Source of the DNA: an uncultured Sphingomonas sp.
GTDB lineage: Bacteria; Pseudomonadota; Alphaproteobacteria; Sphingomonadales; Sphingomonadaceae
Direction: 5' to 3'
NCBI GenBank assembly: GCA_913777325.1
Contig: CAJYSA010000075.1
Coordinates: 1 to 53,682 of the forward strand
DNA: 53,682 nt
Shown here piece by piece: positions 24,327 through 32,195 of this stretch. The notes below the pieces were generated by a model that was given only the letters and a program-made list of their open reading frames with translations, ran no database searches and was not told the origin of the DNA. Numbering within the stretch: the stretch's first letter is position 1; every line of letters starts with the position of its first letter. A program made the position numbers and the translations under genes.

Positions 24327-25784
24327 ATGCGTACACGGCGGTCGATCGGGCTGGTGGCGGCGCTGGCGATGCTAGCGTCGTGCGGGGGCGGCGACGGCGG
24401 TGGAACGACGCAGGCGGGCACCGCCAGCGGCGGCGGCGGGGGCGGCACCACCGGCGGCGTGAGCAACCCCACCAATGGCTGTTCCCTGCGCGCGCGGCAG
24501 GATTGGGTGCTGGCGCAGATGAACGAATGGTATCTGTTCCCCGATCTGCTGCCGACCAACGTCGATCCGGGCAATTACCCCTCCGTCTCCGCCTATCTCG
24601 ACGCGCTGACCGCGACGGCACGGGCCCAGCGCAAGGACCGCTTTTTCACCTATCTCACCTCGGTCGCGCAGGAGCGCGCCTATTACCAGTCGGGCGCGAC
24701 CGCCGGGATCGGCATCCGGCTGGCGTTCGACGGCAGCAACCGGCTGCTCGTGAGCGAGGCGTTCGAGGGTGCCCCCGCGCTGACCGCCGGGATCGATCGC
24801 GGCGCGGAGATCCTCGGGATCGGCTACAATCGCGACACGATCCGTTCGATCACCGATATCCGAACCGCCGGGGGCGATGCGGCGATCGACACCGCGCTCG
24901 ACACCTCCACCCCGGGCACGACGCGCGTGCTGCGCATCAGCGATGCCAGCGGCACCCGCGACGTCACCGTCACCAGCAGCAATTACGCGCTGTCGCCCGT
25001 CTCCAGCCGTTATGGCAGCAAGGTGATCGACGATAACGGGCGCAAGGTCGGCTACGTCAACTTGCGCACCTTCATTGACACCGCCGACGATCAGTTGCGC
25101 AGCGCGTTCGCGACGTTCCGTGCGCAGGGGATCACGCAGGTGATCGTCGATCTGCGCTATAACGGCGGCGGACTGCTCTCCACCGCGGAGACGTTCACCG
25201 ACCTGCTCGGTGCGAACCGTTCCACCAACGACGTGCAGGCGTACACCACCTTCCGCACGTCGAAGTCGGCGCAGAACCAGACGCGCCGCTTCGCGTCCGA
25301 AGCGCAGGCGATCGCGCCGACGCGCATCGCCTTCATCGGCACCGCGCAAACCGCCTCGGCCAGCGAATATGTCATCAACGCGCTGATCCCGTACCTCCAC
25401 GCCGATCTCGCGCTGGTCGGCAGCAACACCTATGGCAAGCCGGTGGGGCAAATCGCGGTCGACAACCCGTCATGCAGCGACGACCGGCTTCGCGTGATCG
25501 CCTTCGCGCTCCAGAATGCGGCGCGACAGGGCGATTATTACGACGGCCTCGCCACCAAGGTGGAGACGAGCTGCGCCGCGAGGGACGATTATTCCCGTCA
25601 GCTGGGCGACGTGAACGAGACGTCGGTGCGCACCGCGCTCGACTGGCTGGCGGGTCGTGGCTGCTCGCGGATCGGCGCCAGCGCCTCGGCGGAGCGCACC
25701 AGCGGGTTGTTCGCCGACGCGCGGCGCCCGGTCCTGGCGACGAACCCGACCGCGGCGCAACGCGATCTGCCGGGGCTTTATTGA
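24327..25784 (+). CDS. S41-family C-terminal processing peptidase, lipoprotein
   Basis: 485 residues. Lipobox LASC with Cys19, then a Gly/Thr-rich tether (about 20-45). A helical lead-in, NEWYLFPDLL and a PDZ-like part (GIGIRLAFDGSNRLLVSEAF, GAEILGIG) precede the S41 protease core: VIVDLRYNGGG, the nucleophile Ser in GTAQTASASEYV and the general base Lys in SNTYGKPVGQ. It would cleave proteins in the periplasm near their C-termini. The start at 24327 is preferred over the ATG at 24315 because GGAG lies six bases ahead and the signal peptide then starts MRTRRS. It stands alone. Confidence 0.88.
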   Translation: MRTRRSIGLVAALAMLASCGGGDGGGTTQAGTASGGGGGGTTGGVSNPTNGCSLRARQDWVLAQMNEWYLFPDLLPTNVDPGNYPSVSAYLDALTATARAQRKDRFFTYLTSVAQERAYYQSGATAGIGIRLAFDGSNRLLVSEAFEGAPALTAGIDRGAEILGIGYNRDTIRSITDIRTAGGDAAIDTALDTSTPGTTRVLRISDASGTRDVTVTSSNYALSPVSSRYGSKVIDDNGRKVGYVNLRTFIDTADDQLRSAFATFRAQGITQVIVDLRYNGGGLLSTAETFTDLLGANRSTNDVQAYTTFRTSKSAQNQTRRFASEAQAIAPTRIAFIGTAQTASASEYVINALIPYLHADLALVGSNTYGKPVGQIAVDNPSCSDDRLRVIAFALQNAARQGDYYDGLATKVETSCAARDDYSRQLGDVNETSVRTALDWLAGRGCSRIGASASAERTSGLFADARRPVLATNPTAAQRDLPGLY

Positions 25785-25803
25785 TCCCCGGTCGCGCCTG
25801 CCC

Positions 25804-26418
25804 CTAGTCCTTCCAGCCCCAATAGAGCTGGGCCGGGGGCACATTCCACCATTCCATGTCGTGGTCGATGCGCATGAAGTGCGGCGCGATGAAATCGCGC
25901 ACCTTCGGGCTGAACTGATAGACCAAGAACGCGCCGCCGGGGCGGATCACGCGCTGCGTCGCCGCCGCGATCGCGGGGCCGACACCATCGGGCAGCGTCG
26001 AGAACGGCAGCCCCGACAACACGTAATCGGCGGCGTCATGGCCGTGATCGGCGACGATCTTCTCCACATCGGCGGCCGAGCCGTGCACCGCGACGAAGCG
26101 CGAATCGGTGATCGTATGGTCGAGATAGCGGATGAAATCGGCGTTGGTGTCGATCGCGATCAGCATCGCGTCGGGCGCCATCCGCTCCAGGATCGGGCGG
26201 CAGAAGGTGCCGACGCCGGGGCCGTATTCGACGAACAGCTTGCAATTCGCCCAGTCGACCGGGCCCAGCATCTTGGCGATCAGCCGGTCTGACGACGGGA
26301 TGATCGAGCCGACCATGACCGGGTGCTTCAGGAAGCCGGTGAAGAACATCTGCCACGGTCCGGGTACGCCGGCGGCTTTGCTGCGGTCGCGCCGCACGGC
26401 GTCGGTGGAACTGGTCAT
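25804..26418 (-). CDS. PmtA-like phospholipid N-methyltransferase
   Basis: 204-residue class I SAM methyltransferase. Motif I is VEYGPGVGTF (about 63-72), motif II acidic residue AIDTNADF, and a conserved LSGLPFSTLP block as found in rhizobial/Rhodobacter PmtA. The N-terminal amphipathic segment FFTGFLKHPVMVGSIIPSSD is typical and could dock on membranes. PmtA converts phosphatidylethanolamine to phosphatidylcholine in steps; sphingomonads do contain methylated PE species. Other lipid or small-molecule substrates cannot be ruled out. It converges with the S41 gene, whose stop is 20 bases away, and diverges from the MFS gene. Confidence 0.75.
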   Translation of the reverse strand: MTSSTDAVRRDRSKAAGVPGPWQMFFTGFLKHPVMVGSIIPSSDRLIAKMLGPVDWANCKLFVEYGPGVGTFCRPILERMAPDAMLIAIDTNADFIRYLDHTITDSRFVAVHGSAADVEKIVADHGHDAADYVLSGLPFSTLPDGVGPAIAAATQRVIRPGGAFLVYQFSPKVRDFIAPHFMRIDHDMEWWNVPPAQLYWGWKD

Positions 26419-26576
26419 GTGGAAAAAACGGCTCCCGAACCCTTGGTAAGATGGCGCTTTCGCGTCATCGGCATGACGAACGCCCGCACAGGCGAAGCGG
26501 TTGCCATAGCTTGGTTGCGCGCGGCCCCCAAGCGCCTAATCGAGATTGCGGTGCGACAGGAGGATTGAGCGGCGAC

Positions 26577-27857
26577 ATGCGACCGGAACGGAACAGCCAC
26601 TTCGCGCTGATGTTCGCCGTGATGCTGACGATCGCGGCGGGCAACACCGCGCTGCAATCGGTGCTGCCCGCGCTCGGCCGCTCGCTGGGGGTGCGCGATG
26701 CGGAGGTGGCGCTGGCCTTTTCCGTCTCCGCGCTGATCTGGGTCGCCGCCGCGCCGTTCTGGGCCAATCGCTCCAACCGGCATGGGCGGCGCGCGATGAT
26801 CCTGCTCGGGCTCGGCGGCTTCTCGACCAGCCTGCTGCTGTGCGGATCGTTTCTGGTCGCGGGGATCAACCACTGGATCGGCGGGACGGCAGCGTTCCTG
26901 TTCTTCATCCTGGGCCGCGTGATCTATGGCGCGACCGGCGCCGCCGCGCCGCCCGCGGTGCAGGCGCTGGTCGTGGGCAGCACGACGCGCGAGGAGCGCA
27001 CGCGCGCGCTGACGCTGCTCGCCTCCGCCTTCGGGCTGGGGACGATCCTGGGGCCGGCGCTCGCGCCCTATCTGACGCTGGGCGCGCTCGGCGGGGTGGA
27101 GATCGGGCTGGCGGGGCCGGCGTTCGTCTTCGCCGCGTTCGGCATCGGCATGTTCGTCGCGACCCGGCGGCGGCTCCCCGACGATCGCGGTCTGTCGGGC
27201 GAGGCGCATGGCGCGGCCAACGCCTATCCCTCGATCGGGGGGCAATCGTCCGGCGCGAGCATCACCGCCGCGATCGCCGCGCGCAGCACGACGCGGATCG
27301 GGATGTTCGATGCCCGCATCCGCGCGTGGATGATCGCCGGGCTGGTGATGGTCCATGCGCAGGCGATGACCGGGCAGACGATCGGCTTCCTCGTGATCGA
27401 CCGGCTGGGCGTGCCGCCCGAACAGGCGCTGGGCGCGACCGGGCTGGTGCTGATGATGGGCGCCGGCGCGTCGCTGCTGGCGCAATGGGGATTGATCCCG
27501 CTGCTCAACCTGCGCCCGCGCGCACTGGTGCTGGTCGGGCTGGCGCTGGCGGCGGCGGGGACGCTGCTGACCGGCCGGGCGACCACGCTGCCGTCGATCG
27601 CGACCGCCTATGCGCTGGCGAGCCTGGGGTTCGGCTTCGTGCGGCCGGGGTTCACCGCGGGGTCGAGCCTGGCGGTCGGCGCGGACCTGCAGGCGTCGGT
27701 CGCGGGCAAGGTGACCAGCGTCAGCGGCGCGGGGTTCGTGCTAGGCCCGTCACTGGGGGTGGCGCTGTACGGGGTGGCGCATCCGCTGCCCTATACGGCG
27801 GCGGGGGTGGCGTGCGCGGTGCTGCTGGTGTTTGGGTGGAAGATGTTGCGCGATTGA
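26577..27857 (+). CDS. Major facilitator superfamily transporter
   Basis: A 426-residue, 12-helix transporter. The loop after helix 2 has NRSNRHGRRAMILLG, the MFS motif A pattern G-x3-D/N-R-x-G-R-R; motif C-like glycine-rich helix 5 (LASAFGLGTILGPALAPYL) marks the drug:H+ antiporter branch, resembling tetracycline- and multidrug-type pumps. The start MRPERNSHFA at 26577 has AGGAGGATTGAGC ahead. Substrate unknown. It ends 3 bases before a family C repeat. Confidence 0.85.
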   Translation: MRPERNSHFALMFAVMLTIAAGNTALQSVLPALGRSLGVRDAEVALAFSVSALIWVAAAPFWANRSNRHGRRAMILLGLGGFSTSLLLCGSFLVAGINHWIGGTAAFLFFILGRVIYGATGAAAPPAVQALVVGSTTREERTRALTLLASAFGLGTILGPALAPYLTLGALGGVEIGLAGPAFVFAAFGIGMFVATRRRLPDDRGLSGEAHGAANAYPSIGGQSSGASITAAIAARSTTRIGMFDARIRAWMIAGLVMVHAQAMTGQTIGFLVIDRLGVPPEQALGATGLVLMMGAGASLLAQWGLIPLLNLRPRALVLVGLALAAAGTLLTGRATTLPSIATAYALASLGFGFVRPGFTAGSSLAVGADLQASVAGKVTSVSGAGFVLGPSLGVALYGVAHPLPYTAAGVACAVLLVFGWKMLRD

Positions 27858-27860
27858 TGG

Positions 27861-28020
27861 GTTCACGCGGAGGCGCGGAGGCGCAGAGAGTATGCGCCGC
27901 AGGCAACCTCACCCGCTCACAACCGGCGTCGTGGAGTGAGACACGAAAGCCAGCCTGCGGCGCAACCTCTCTGCGCCTCCGCGCCTCCGCGCCTCCGCGC
28001 CTCCGCGCCTCCGCGTGAAC
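27861..28020. repeat. Foldback element with GCGCCTCC tandem, family C copy 2
   Basis: 160 bases bounded by inverted termini GTTCACGCGGAGGCGCGGAG and GCGCCTCCGCGTGAAC. The right arm has five perfect tandem GCGCCTCC units (27973-28012). A further inner inverted pair, TGCGCCGCAGG and CCTGCGGCGCA, flanks the central 50 bases. It shares ends with 16460-16637 but has a different middle. It separates the converging MFS and CDC48-type genes. Confidence 0.8.
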
Positions 28021-28043
28021 CTCTTACGTTCGGGACGCGAGCG

Positions 28044-30338
28044 TCAGACCTCCTTGCCGCCCGGTCGCGCCGTCAACTGCCCGGGGGAGATGAAGCCGAT
28101 CGGCTGGATCGCATTCGCCTCCTGCTTCAGCCGCGCGGCCATCTGCTCATATTCGCGCTCCACCTCGGGCGTCACGCTCGCACGGCTCTCGGTCAGCGCG
28201 CGCTCGAAATGCGCCATGCGCACCTCGCGCAGATCCAGCGATTCGCGCAGCGCGATCAGGCCGGCGCGGCGCACCACGTCCTCCAGATCGGCGCCCGTGA
28301 ACCGCTCCGCACGGTCGGCGATCGCGTCGAGATCGACATCGGCGGCCAGCGGCATCTTCTGCGTCTGGATATCCAGGATCCGGCGCCGCCCCGCCGCATT
28401 CGGCACGCCGACATAGACCAGCTCGTCGAACCGCCCGGGCCGCAACAGCGCAGGATCGACCAGATTGGGCCGGTTCGTCGCGCCGATCACCACCACCGAC
28501 TGGAGTTCCTCCAGCCCGTCCATCTCGGCGAGGATCGTGTTGACCACCCGCTCGGTCACCTGCGGCTCACCCATCCCGCCGCCGCGCGCCGGCACCAGCG
28601 AATCGAGCTCGTCGATGAAGATCACCGTCGGCGCCACCTGGCGCGCGCGCTGGAACAGCCGTGCGATCTGCTGCTCGCTCTCGCCATACCATTTGCTCAG
28701 CAGGTCGCTGGACTTGGTGGCGATGAAGTTCGCCTGCGCCTCGCGCGCCACCGCCTTGGCGAGCAACGTCTTGCCGGTGCCCGGCGGGCCATAGAGCAGG
28801 AAGCCCTTCGCCGGCCTGATCCCCAGTCGCCGGAACGCATCGGGGTTCTTCAGCGGCAGCTCGACGCCTTCCTTCAGCCGCATCTGCGCGTCGTCCAGTC
28901 CGCCGACATCGGACCAGCGCGTCGTCGGCGCCTGCACCATCACCTCGCGCATCGCGCTCGGCTGGACGCGCTTGAGCGCCTCGGTGAAGTCCTCGCGCGT
29001 CACCGCCAAGGTGTCGAGGACGTCGGCCGGGACGGTGCGATCCTCCAGGTTCAGCTTCGGCATGATCCGCCGTACCGCCTCGATCGCCGCCTCACGGGTC
29101 AGCGCCGCCATGTCCGCGCCGACGAACCCGAACGTCATCCGCGCCAGCTCGTCGAGATCGACGTGGTCGCCCAGCGGCATGCCACGCGTGTGGATGCCCA
29201 GGATCTCGCGCCGCCCGCGCTCGTCGGGGACGCCGACGATGATCTCGCGGTCGAATCGGCCCGGACGCCTGAGCGCCTCGTCGATCGCCTCGGGGCGGTT
29301 GGTCGCGGCGATCACCACCAGATTGGCGCGCGCCTCCAGCCCGTCCATCAGCGTCAGCAATTGCGCGACGACGCGCTTCTCCGCCTCGCCCGAGACCTGC
29401 CCGCGCTTCGGCGCGATCGAGTCGATCTCGTCGATGAACACGATCGACGGGGCGGCCTTGCTCGCCTCCTCGAACACGCTGCGCAGCCGCTGCTCCGACT
29501 CGCCATAGGCCGATCCCATGATCTCCGGCCCGTTGATGAGGAAGAATTGCGCGTCCGATTCGTTGGCCACCGCGCGCGCCAGCCGCGTTTTGCCGGTGCC
29601 GGGCGGGCCATGGAGCAGCACGCCCTTGGGCGGATCGACGCCCAGCCGCTGGAACAGCTCGGGATAGCGCAGCGGCAGTTCGACCATCTCGCGCAACTGG
29701 TCGATCGTGCTCGCCATGCCGCCGATGTCGTCATAGGTGACGTCGGCACGCCGCGCCGCCTGCGGCTCCTCATATTCGGCGCGCAGCTCGACCTCGGTCG
29801 ATTCGTCGATATGCACGACGCCCTTGGGGCTGGCCGAGACGACCAGCAGGCGGATTTCCTGCAGCGCATAGGCGGGCGCGTTGACGTAGCGCTCCATGCC
29901 CGGCGGCATGTTCTGCACGCGCTGGTGCCCGGCGGTCGCGACGATATCGCCCGCGCACAACGGACGCCCGAAAAAGGTGCGCTTCAGCGCGTTGGTCGAT
30001 CCCTGCAACCGCAGATTCTGTTGCGCGGGGGCGAAGACCACGCGGGTCGCGGGCTTCGAATCGGCACGGCGGACCTCGACGAAATCGCCCGACCCCACGC
30101 CGGCATTGGCGCGCTGCAACCCGTCGATCCGGACCAGCTCCAGCCCTTCGTCCTCGACATACGGGCCGATCGCGCGCGCCGGCGTCGTCTTCTTCCCGAC
30201 GATCTCCACCACGTCGCCGTCGGTGATCCCCAACGCCGCGAACACCGCGCGCGGCAGGTGCGCGACGCCGCGCCCGCTATCCTCCGGCCGCGCGTTCGCG
30301 ACCTGCAACCTCACCAGTTTCTCGTCGGCATCCGCCAT
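28044..30338 (-). CDS. CDC48/VAT-type AAA ATPase
   Basis: 764 residues with the full CDC48/p97 layout: an N-domain of double-psi barrel plus clam (about 5-185), then two AAA modules. D1: Walker A GPPGTGKT 244-251, Walker B FIDEID 301-306, arginine finger region [10 protein letters not shown]2: Walker A 517-524, Walker B FIDELD 574-579, LLRPGRFDE. The D2 pore loop has SKWYGESE, and D1 has GSAYGESE. Such proteins unfold tagged or aggregated proteins as hexamers. A CDC48 homologue is standard in archaea and eukaryotes and patchy in bacteria; no partner (proteasome, adaptor) is visible here. The C-terminus lacks the HbYX tail of archaeal forms and ends RPGGKEV. Gene stands alone. Confidence 0.92.
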   Translation of the reverse strand: MADADEKLVRLQVANARPEDSGRGVAHLPRAVFAALGITDGDVVEIVGKKTTPARAIGPYVEDEGLELVRIDGLQRANAGVGSGDFVEVRRADSKPATRVVFAPAQQNLRLQGSTNALKRTFFGRPLCAGDIVATAGHQRVQNMPPGMERYVNAPAYALQEIRLLVVSASPKGVVHIDESTEVELRAEYEEPQAARRADVTYDDIGGMASTIDQLREMVELPLRYPELFQRLGVDPPKGVLLHGPPGTGKTRLARAVANESDAQFFLINGPEIMGSAYGESEQRLRSVFEEASKAAPSIVFIDEIDSIAPKRGQVSGEAEKRVVAQLLTLMDGLEARANLVVIAATNRPEAIDEALRRPGRFDREIIVGVPDERGRREILGIHTRGMPLGDHVDLDELARMTFGFVGADMAALTREAAIEAVRRIMPKLNLEDRTVPADVLDTLAVTREDFTEALKRVQPSAMREVMVQAPTTRWSDVGGLDDAQMRLKEGVELPLKNPDAFRRLGIRPAKGFLLYGPPGTGKTLLAKAVAREAQANFIATKSSDLLSKWYGESEQQIARLFQRARQVAPTVIFIDELDSLVPARGGGMGEPQVTERVVNTILAEMDGLEELQSVVVIGATNRPNLVDPALLRPGRFDELVYVGVPNAAGRRRILDIQTQKMPLAADVDLDAIADRAERFTGADLEDVVRRAGLIALRESLDLREVRMAHFERALTESRASVTPEVEREYEQMAARLKQEANAIQPIGFISPGQLTARPGGKEV

Positions 30339-30424
30339 ATCGATCCTTTCGCGGCTTGCAGCCGAGCGCAGGAGATAGGGCGCCGGTTCCGCATTGCGAG
30401 CCGCGCGATCATCGGCCGGACACG

Positions 30425-30454
30425 AAAAAAAAGGCCAGCCCCAAGGGGCCGGCC
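30425..30454 (-). terminator. Strong minus-strand intrinsic terminator
   Basis: Reading the minus strand: GGCCGGCCCC, TT, GGGGCTGGCC, then eight T. The stem is fully paired if one G-U pair is allowed, while the plus-strand version has an A-C mismatch and no clean T-tract. So it is oriented to the minus strand and lies 87 bases before the CDC48-type start. Confidence 0.8.
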
Positions 30455-30524
30455 GTTTGAAGTTTTTAGGAGAGGATGCCTGAAAGGCCCGCCCTATGTG
30501 CCGTCGGTCCGGCTTGTTCGCAAG
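30425..30524 (-). ncRNA. Candidate small RNA with anti-Shine-Dalgarno motif
   Basis: A self-contained ~100-base transcription unit on the minus strand, predicted from a promoter/operator (30531-30560), a likely start near 30524 and a strong intrinsic terminator (30425-30454). No gene lies upstream on this strand to explain the terminator. The RNA would carry an early TTGCGAACAAG stretch, a small hairpin GCCTTTCAGGC (complement of 30478-30488), an unpaired CCUCUCCU (complement of 30468-30475) and then the terminator stem. CCUCUCC can pair with ribosome sites of type GGAGAGG, which alphaproteobacterial anti-SD small RNAs do. Alternatively this is a leftover leader of a lost gene. No known RNA family was recognised. 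Confidence 0.5.
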
Positions 30525-30530
30525 TGCGAA

Positions 30531-30560
30531 ATGGTAGCGCTACGATTGCATTTTGAGCAA
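30531..30560 (-). promoter_or_regulatory. Promoter with LacI-type operator before candidate small RNA
   Basis: Minus strand TTGCTC (30555-30560), 18 bases, TACCAT (30531-30536). The palindrome TGGTAGCGCTACGA (30532-30545, core GTAGCGCTAC) covers the -10 region, a layout used by LacI-family repressors with a central CG pair. A second perfect inverted repeat TTCGCA-AG-TGCGAA (30517-30530) lies across the predicted start point. The same sites lie 100 bases before the plus-strand LysR gene and could serve it instead. Confidence 0.5.
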
Positions 30561-30645
30561 CTGACCCGACGATTCTGGTTGCACCAGCGACCGGATGTTG
30601 CATGATGCGCCGCAATAGCCATATCGGACCAGTCCCGGACCTGCC

Positions 30646-31530
30646 ATGCGTCGGCTTCCGCCCCTCACCGCGATCGAGGCCTTCGTGGCCGTCGCCCGGC
30701 TCGGCTCGATCAAGGCCGCGGCGCAGGAACTCGCGCTGTCGCCGCCGGCACTTAGCCGCCGTATCCAGACGCTTGAGCGCTTCATCGCGCGTCCGCTGTT
30801 CGATCGGCGGCATCAGGCGATGGTGCCCAACGCCGACGGAGAACGATTGCTGGCGGCAATCGCCCCCGCATTGGACGGCATGTCCGACGCGATCGAGGGA
30901 ATGACGAGCGGCAACGACGTGCTGCGACTGCGACTCGGCGTCTTGCCGCTCTATGCGTCGCAACGCCTGTTCCCGCGACTCGGCGAGTTGCGCGCCGCGC
31001 ATCCCGAGCTGCATCTGGATATCGACACCGGCGGCAACGCCCTGGCGCGACTCGGCGAGGGGCTGGACGCGGTGATCGTCGTCGCGCGCGATATCGACCC
31101 GATGCTGTACGCGGAGCGGCTGGACCGCAACATGGTCTATCCGATCGGCGCGCGCGCGCTGCTGGATGGCCCCCGCCCGCTGCGCGATCCCGAACAGATG
31201 CGCCAGCACAGCGTGCTGCTGCATCGCGACATGCCCGATACGTTCGCGGCGTGGAGCCAGGCGGCGGGGCATCCCGGCATGGAGCCGGTCGCGATCGATT
31301 ATTTCGATACCGGCGTGCTGATCCTGGAGGCCGCCGCGCAGGGGCTGGGCGTCGCCTTCATGCACGAGAACCACTTTCAGGATGCGAACGACCCGCGGCT
31401 CGTGCGGCTGTTCGACATCGATGTGACCAGCCCGTACAGCTATTGGTTCGCCTGCCGTCCGCGCGCGTTGCAGACCAAGCCGGTCAAGATCTTCCGCGAC
31501 TGGCTGATCCGCACGCTGCGCGAAGGCTGA
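30646..31530 (+). CDS. LysR-family transcriptional regulator
   Basis: 294 residues. The N-terminal winged HTH covers 1-60 (LTAIEAFVAVARLGSIKAAA, LSPPALSRRIQTLERF, RPLFDRRH). The effector-binding domain follows (LRLGVLPLYASQRLFPRL, then PVAIDYFDTGVLILEAAAQG LGVAF). The sequence pattern is nearest the GcvA/AmpR subgroup. The start MRRLPPLTAI at 30646 is the typical position, 3-5 residues before the first helix. LysR regulators often control the divergent gene; here the divergent side holds the candidate small RNA and then the CDC48-type gene. Target unknown. Confidence 0.9.
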   Translation: MRRLPPLTAIEAFVAVARLGSIKAAAQELALSPPALSRRIQTLERFIARPLFDRRHQAMVPNADGERLLAAIAPALDGMSDAIEGMTSGNDVLRLRLGVLPLYASQRLFPRLGELRAAHPELHLDIDTGGNALARLGEGLDAVIVVARDIDPMLYAERLDRNMVYPIGARALLDGPRPLRDPEQMRQHSVLLHRDMPDTFAAWSQAAGHPGMEPVAIDYFDTGVLILEAAAQGLGVAFMHENHFQDANDPRLVRLFDIDVTSPYSYWFACRPRALQTKPVKIFRDWLIRTLREG

Positions 31531-31583
31531 GAGCCAATCCGGAAACCAAGCGCCTCCAGCGCATTTCCAAACAGCCACTGAGG

Positions 31584-31617
31584 GCACCCCGCCCCGCCGG
31601 TGCGGCGAGGCGGGTGC
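31584..31617. terminator. Hairpin between converging lysR and cyclophilin genes
   Basis: GCACCCCGCC with CCGCC pairs to GGCGA and GGCGGGTGC around GGTGC with a one-base bulge. It lies 54 bases after the LysR stop and 7 bases before the cyclophilin stop, in a position to end both transcripts. No T-tract. Confidence 0.45.
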
Positions 31618-31623
31618 GCCGGA

Positions 31624-32082
31624 TCAGGACGCCTTCATCGTCACGATCTTGCCCGGGTTCGCGGGCGGCTCGCCCTTGGGCAGCGCGTCGATCAGGTCCA
31701 TGCCCTCGGTCACTTCGCCCCACACGGTGTACTGGCCGTCGAGGAAGCGGGCGTCGTCGAAGCAGATGAAGAACTGCGAATTCGCCGAATTCGGGTCCAT
31801 CGTCCGTGCCATCGAGCAGGTGCCGCGCACGTGCGGCTCCTTGTTGAATTCCTGCTTCAGGTTCGGCTTGGTCGATCCGCCGGTGCCATTGTGGTTTCCG
31901 CCATCGCCGCCCTGCGCCATGAAGCCGGGGATCACGCGGTGGAACGGCACGCCGTCGTAAAAGCCTTCATTGGCGAGTTCGGCGATTCGCGCGACATGCT
32001 CGGGCGCTAGGTCGGGGCGGAGCTTGATCGTCACGTCGCCGCCGTCCAGCGTCATCGTCAGCGTCGAATAGGTATCGGTCAC
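31624..32082 (-). CDS. Cyclophilin-type peptidyl-prolyl cis-trans isomerase
   Basis: 152-residue single-domain cyclophilin catalysing proline isomerisation during folding. Core motifs: FHRVIPGFMAQGGD (active-site Arg in FHRV), MARTMDPNSANSQFFI, and TVWGEVTEGMDLIDAL. No signal peptide is seen, so it is the cytoplasmic PpiB type. The start MTDTYSTLTM at the ATG complementary to 32080-32082. Single gene, diverging from mgtE across 113 bases. Confidence 0.94.
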   Translation of the reverse strand: MTDTYSTLTMTLDGGDVTIKLRPDLAPEHVARIAELANEGFYDGVPFHRVIPGFMAQGGDGGNHNGTGGSTKPNLKQEFNKEPHVRGTCSMARTMDPNSANSQFFICFDDARFLDGQYTVWGEVTEGMDLIDALPKGEPPANPGKIVTMKAS

Positions 32083-32195
32083 GGGCAGTTCCTTTCTTGC
32101 CGTATGCGCGCGCCCCTATCGGTCCGGCGCCCGGCTGGCAAATGCGCGACGCCTTCGCTAGGTGCCGGGGGTCGACGCGAAAAGGGAGCCGGCAG

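Noticed and set aside
27973-28012. Five GCGCCTCC units as a possible CRISPR array
   Set aside because: The units are contiguous 8-mers with no spacers, and there are no cas genes nearby; it is a simple tandem at the end of a foldback element.
30476-30556. A 26-codon plus-strand frame after AGGAGAGG at 30468-30475 as a leader peptide
   Set aside because: Spacing to the ATG is short, the peptide has no attenuator-like feature, and the better-supported signals in this stretch point to the minus strand.
27936-30605. An 889-codon open frame on the plus strand opposite the CDC48-type gene
   Set aside because: The minus strand encodes two complete AAA modules. The plus-strand translation has no domain and starts inside a repeat.
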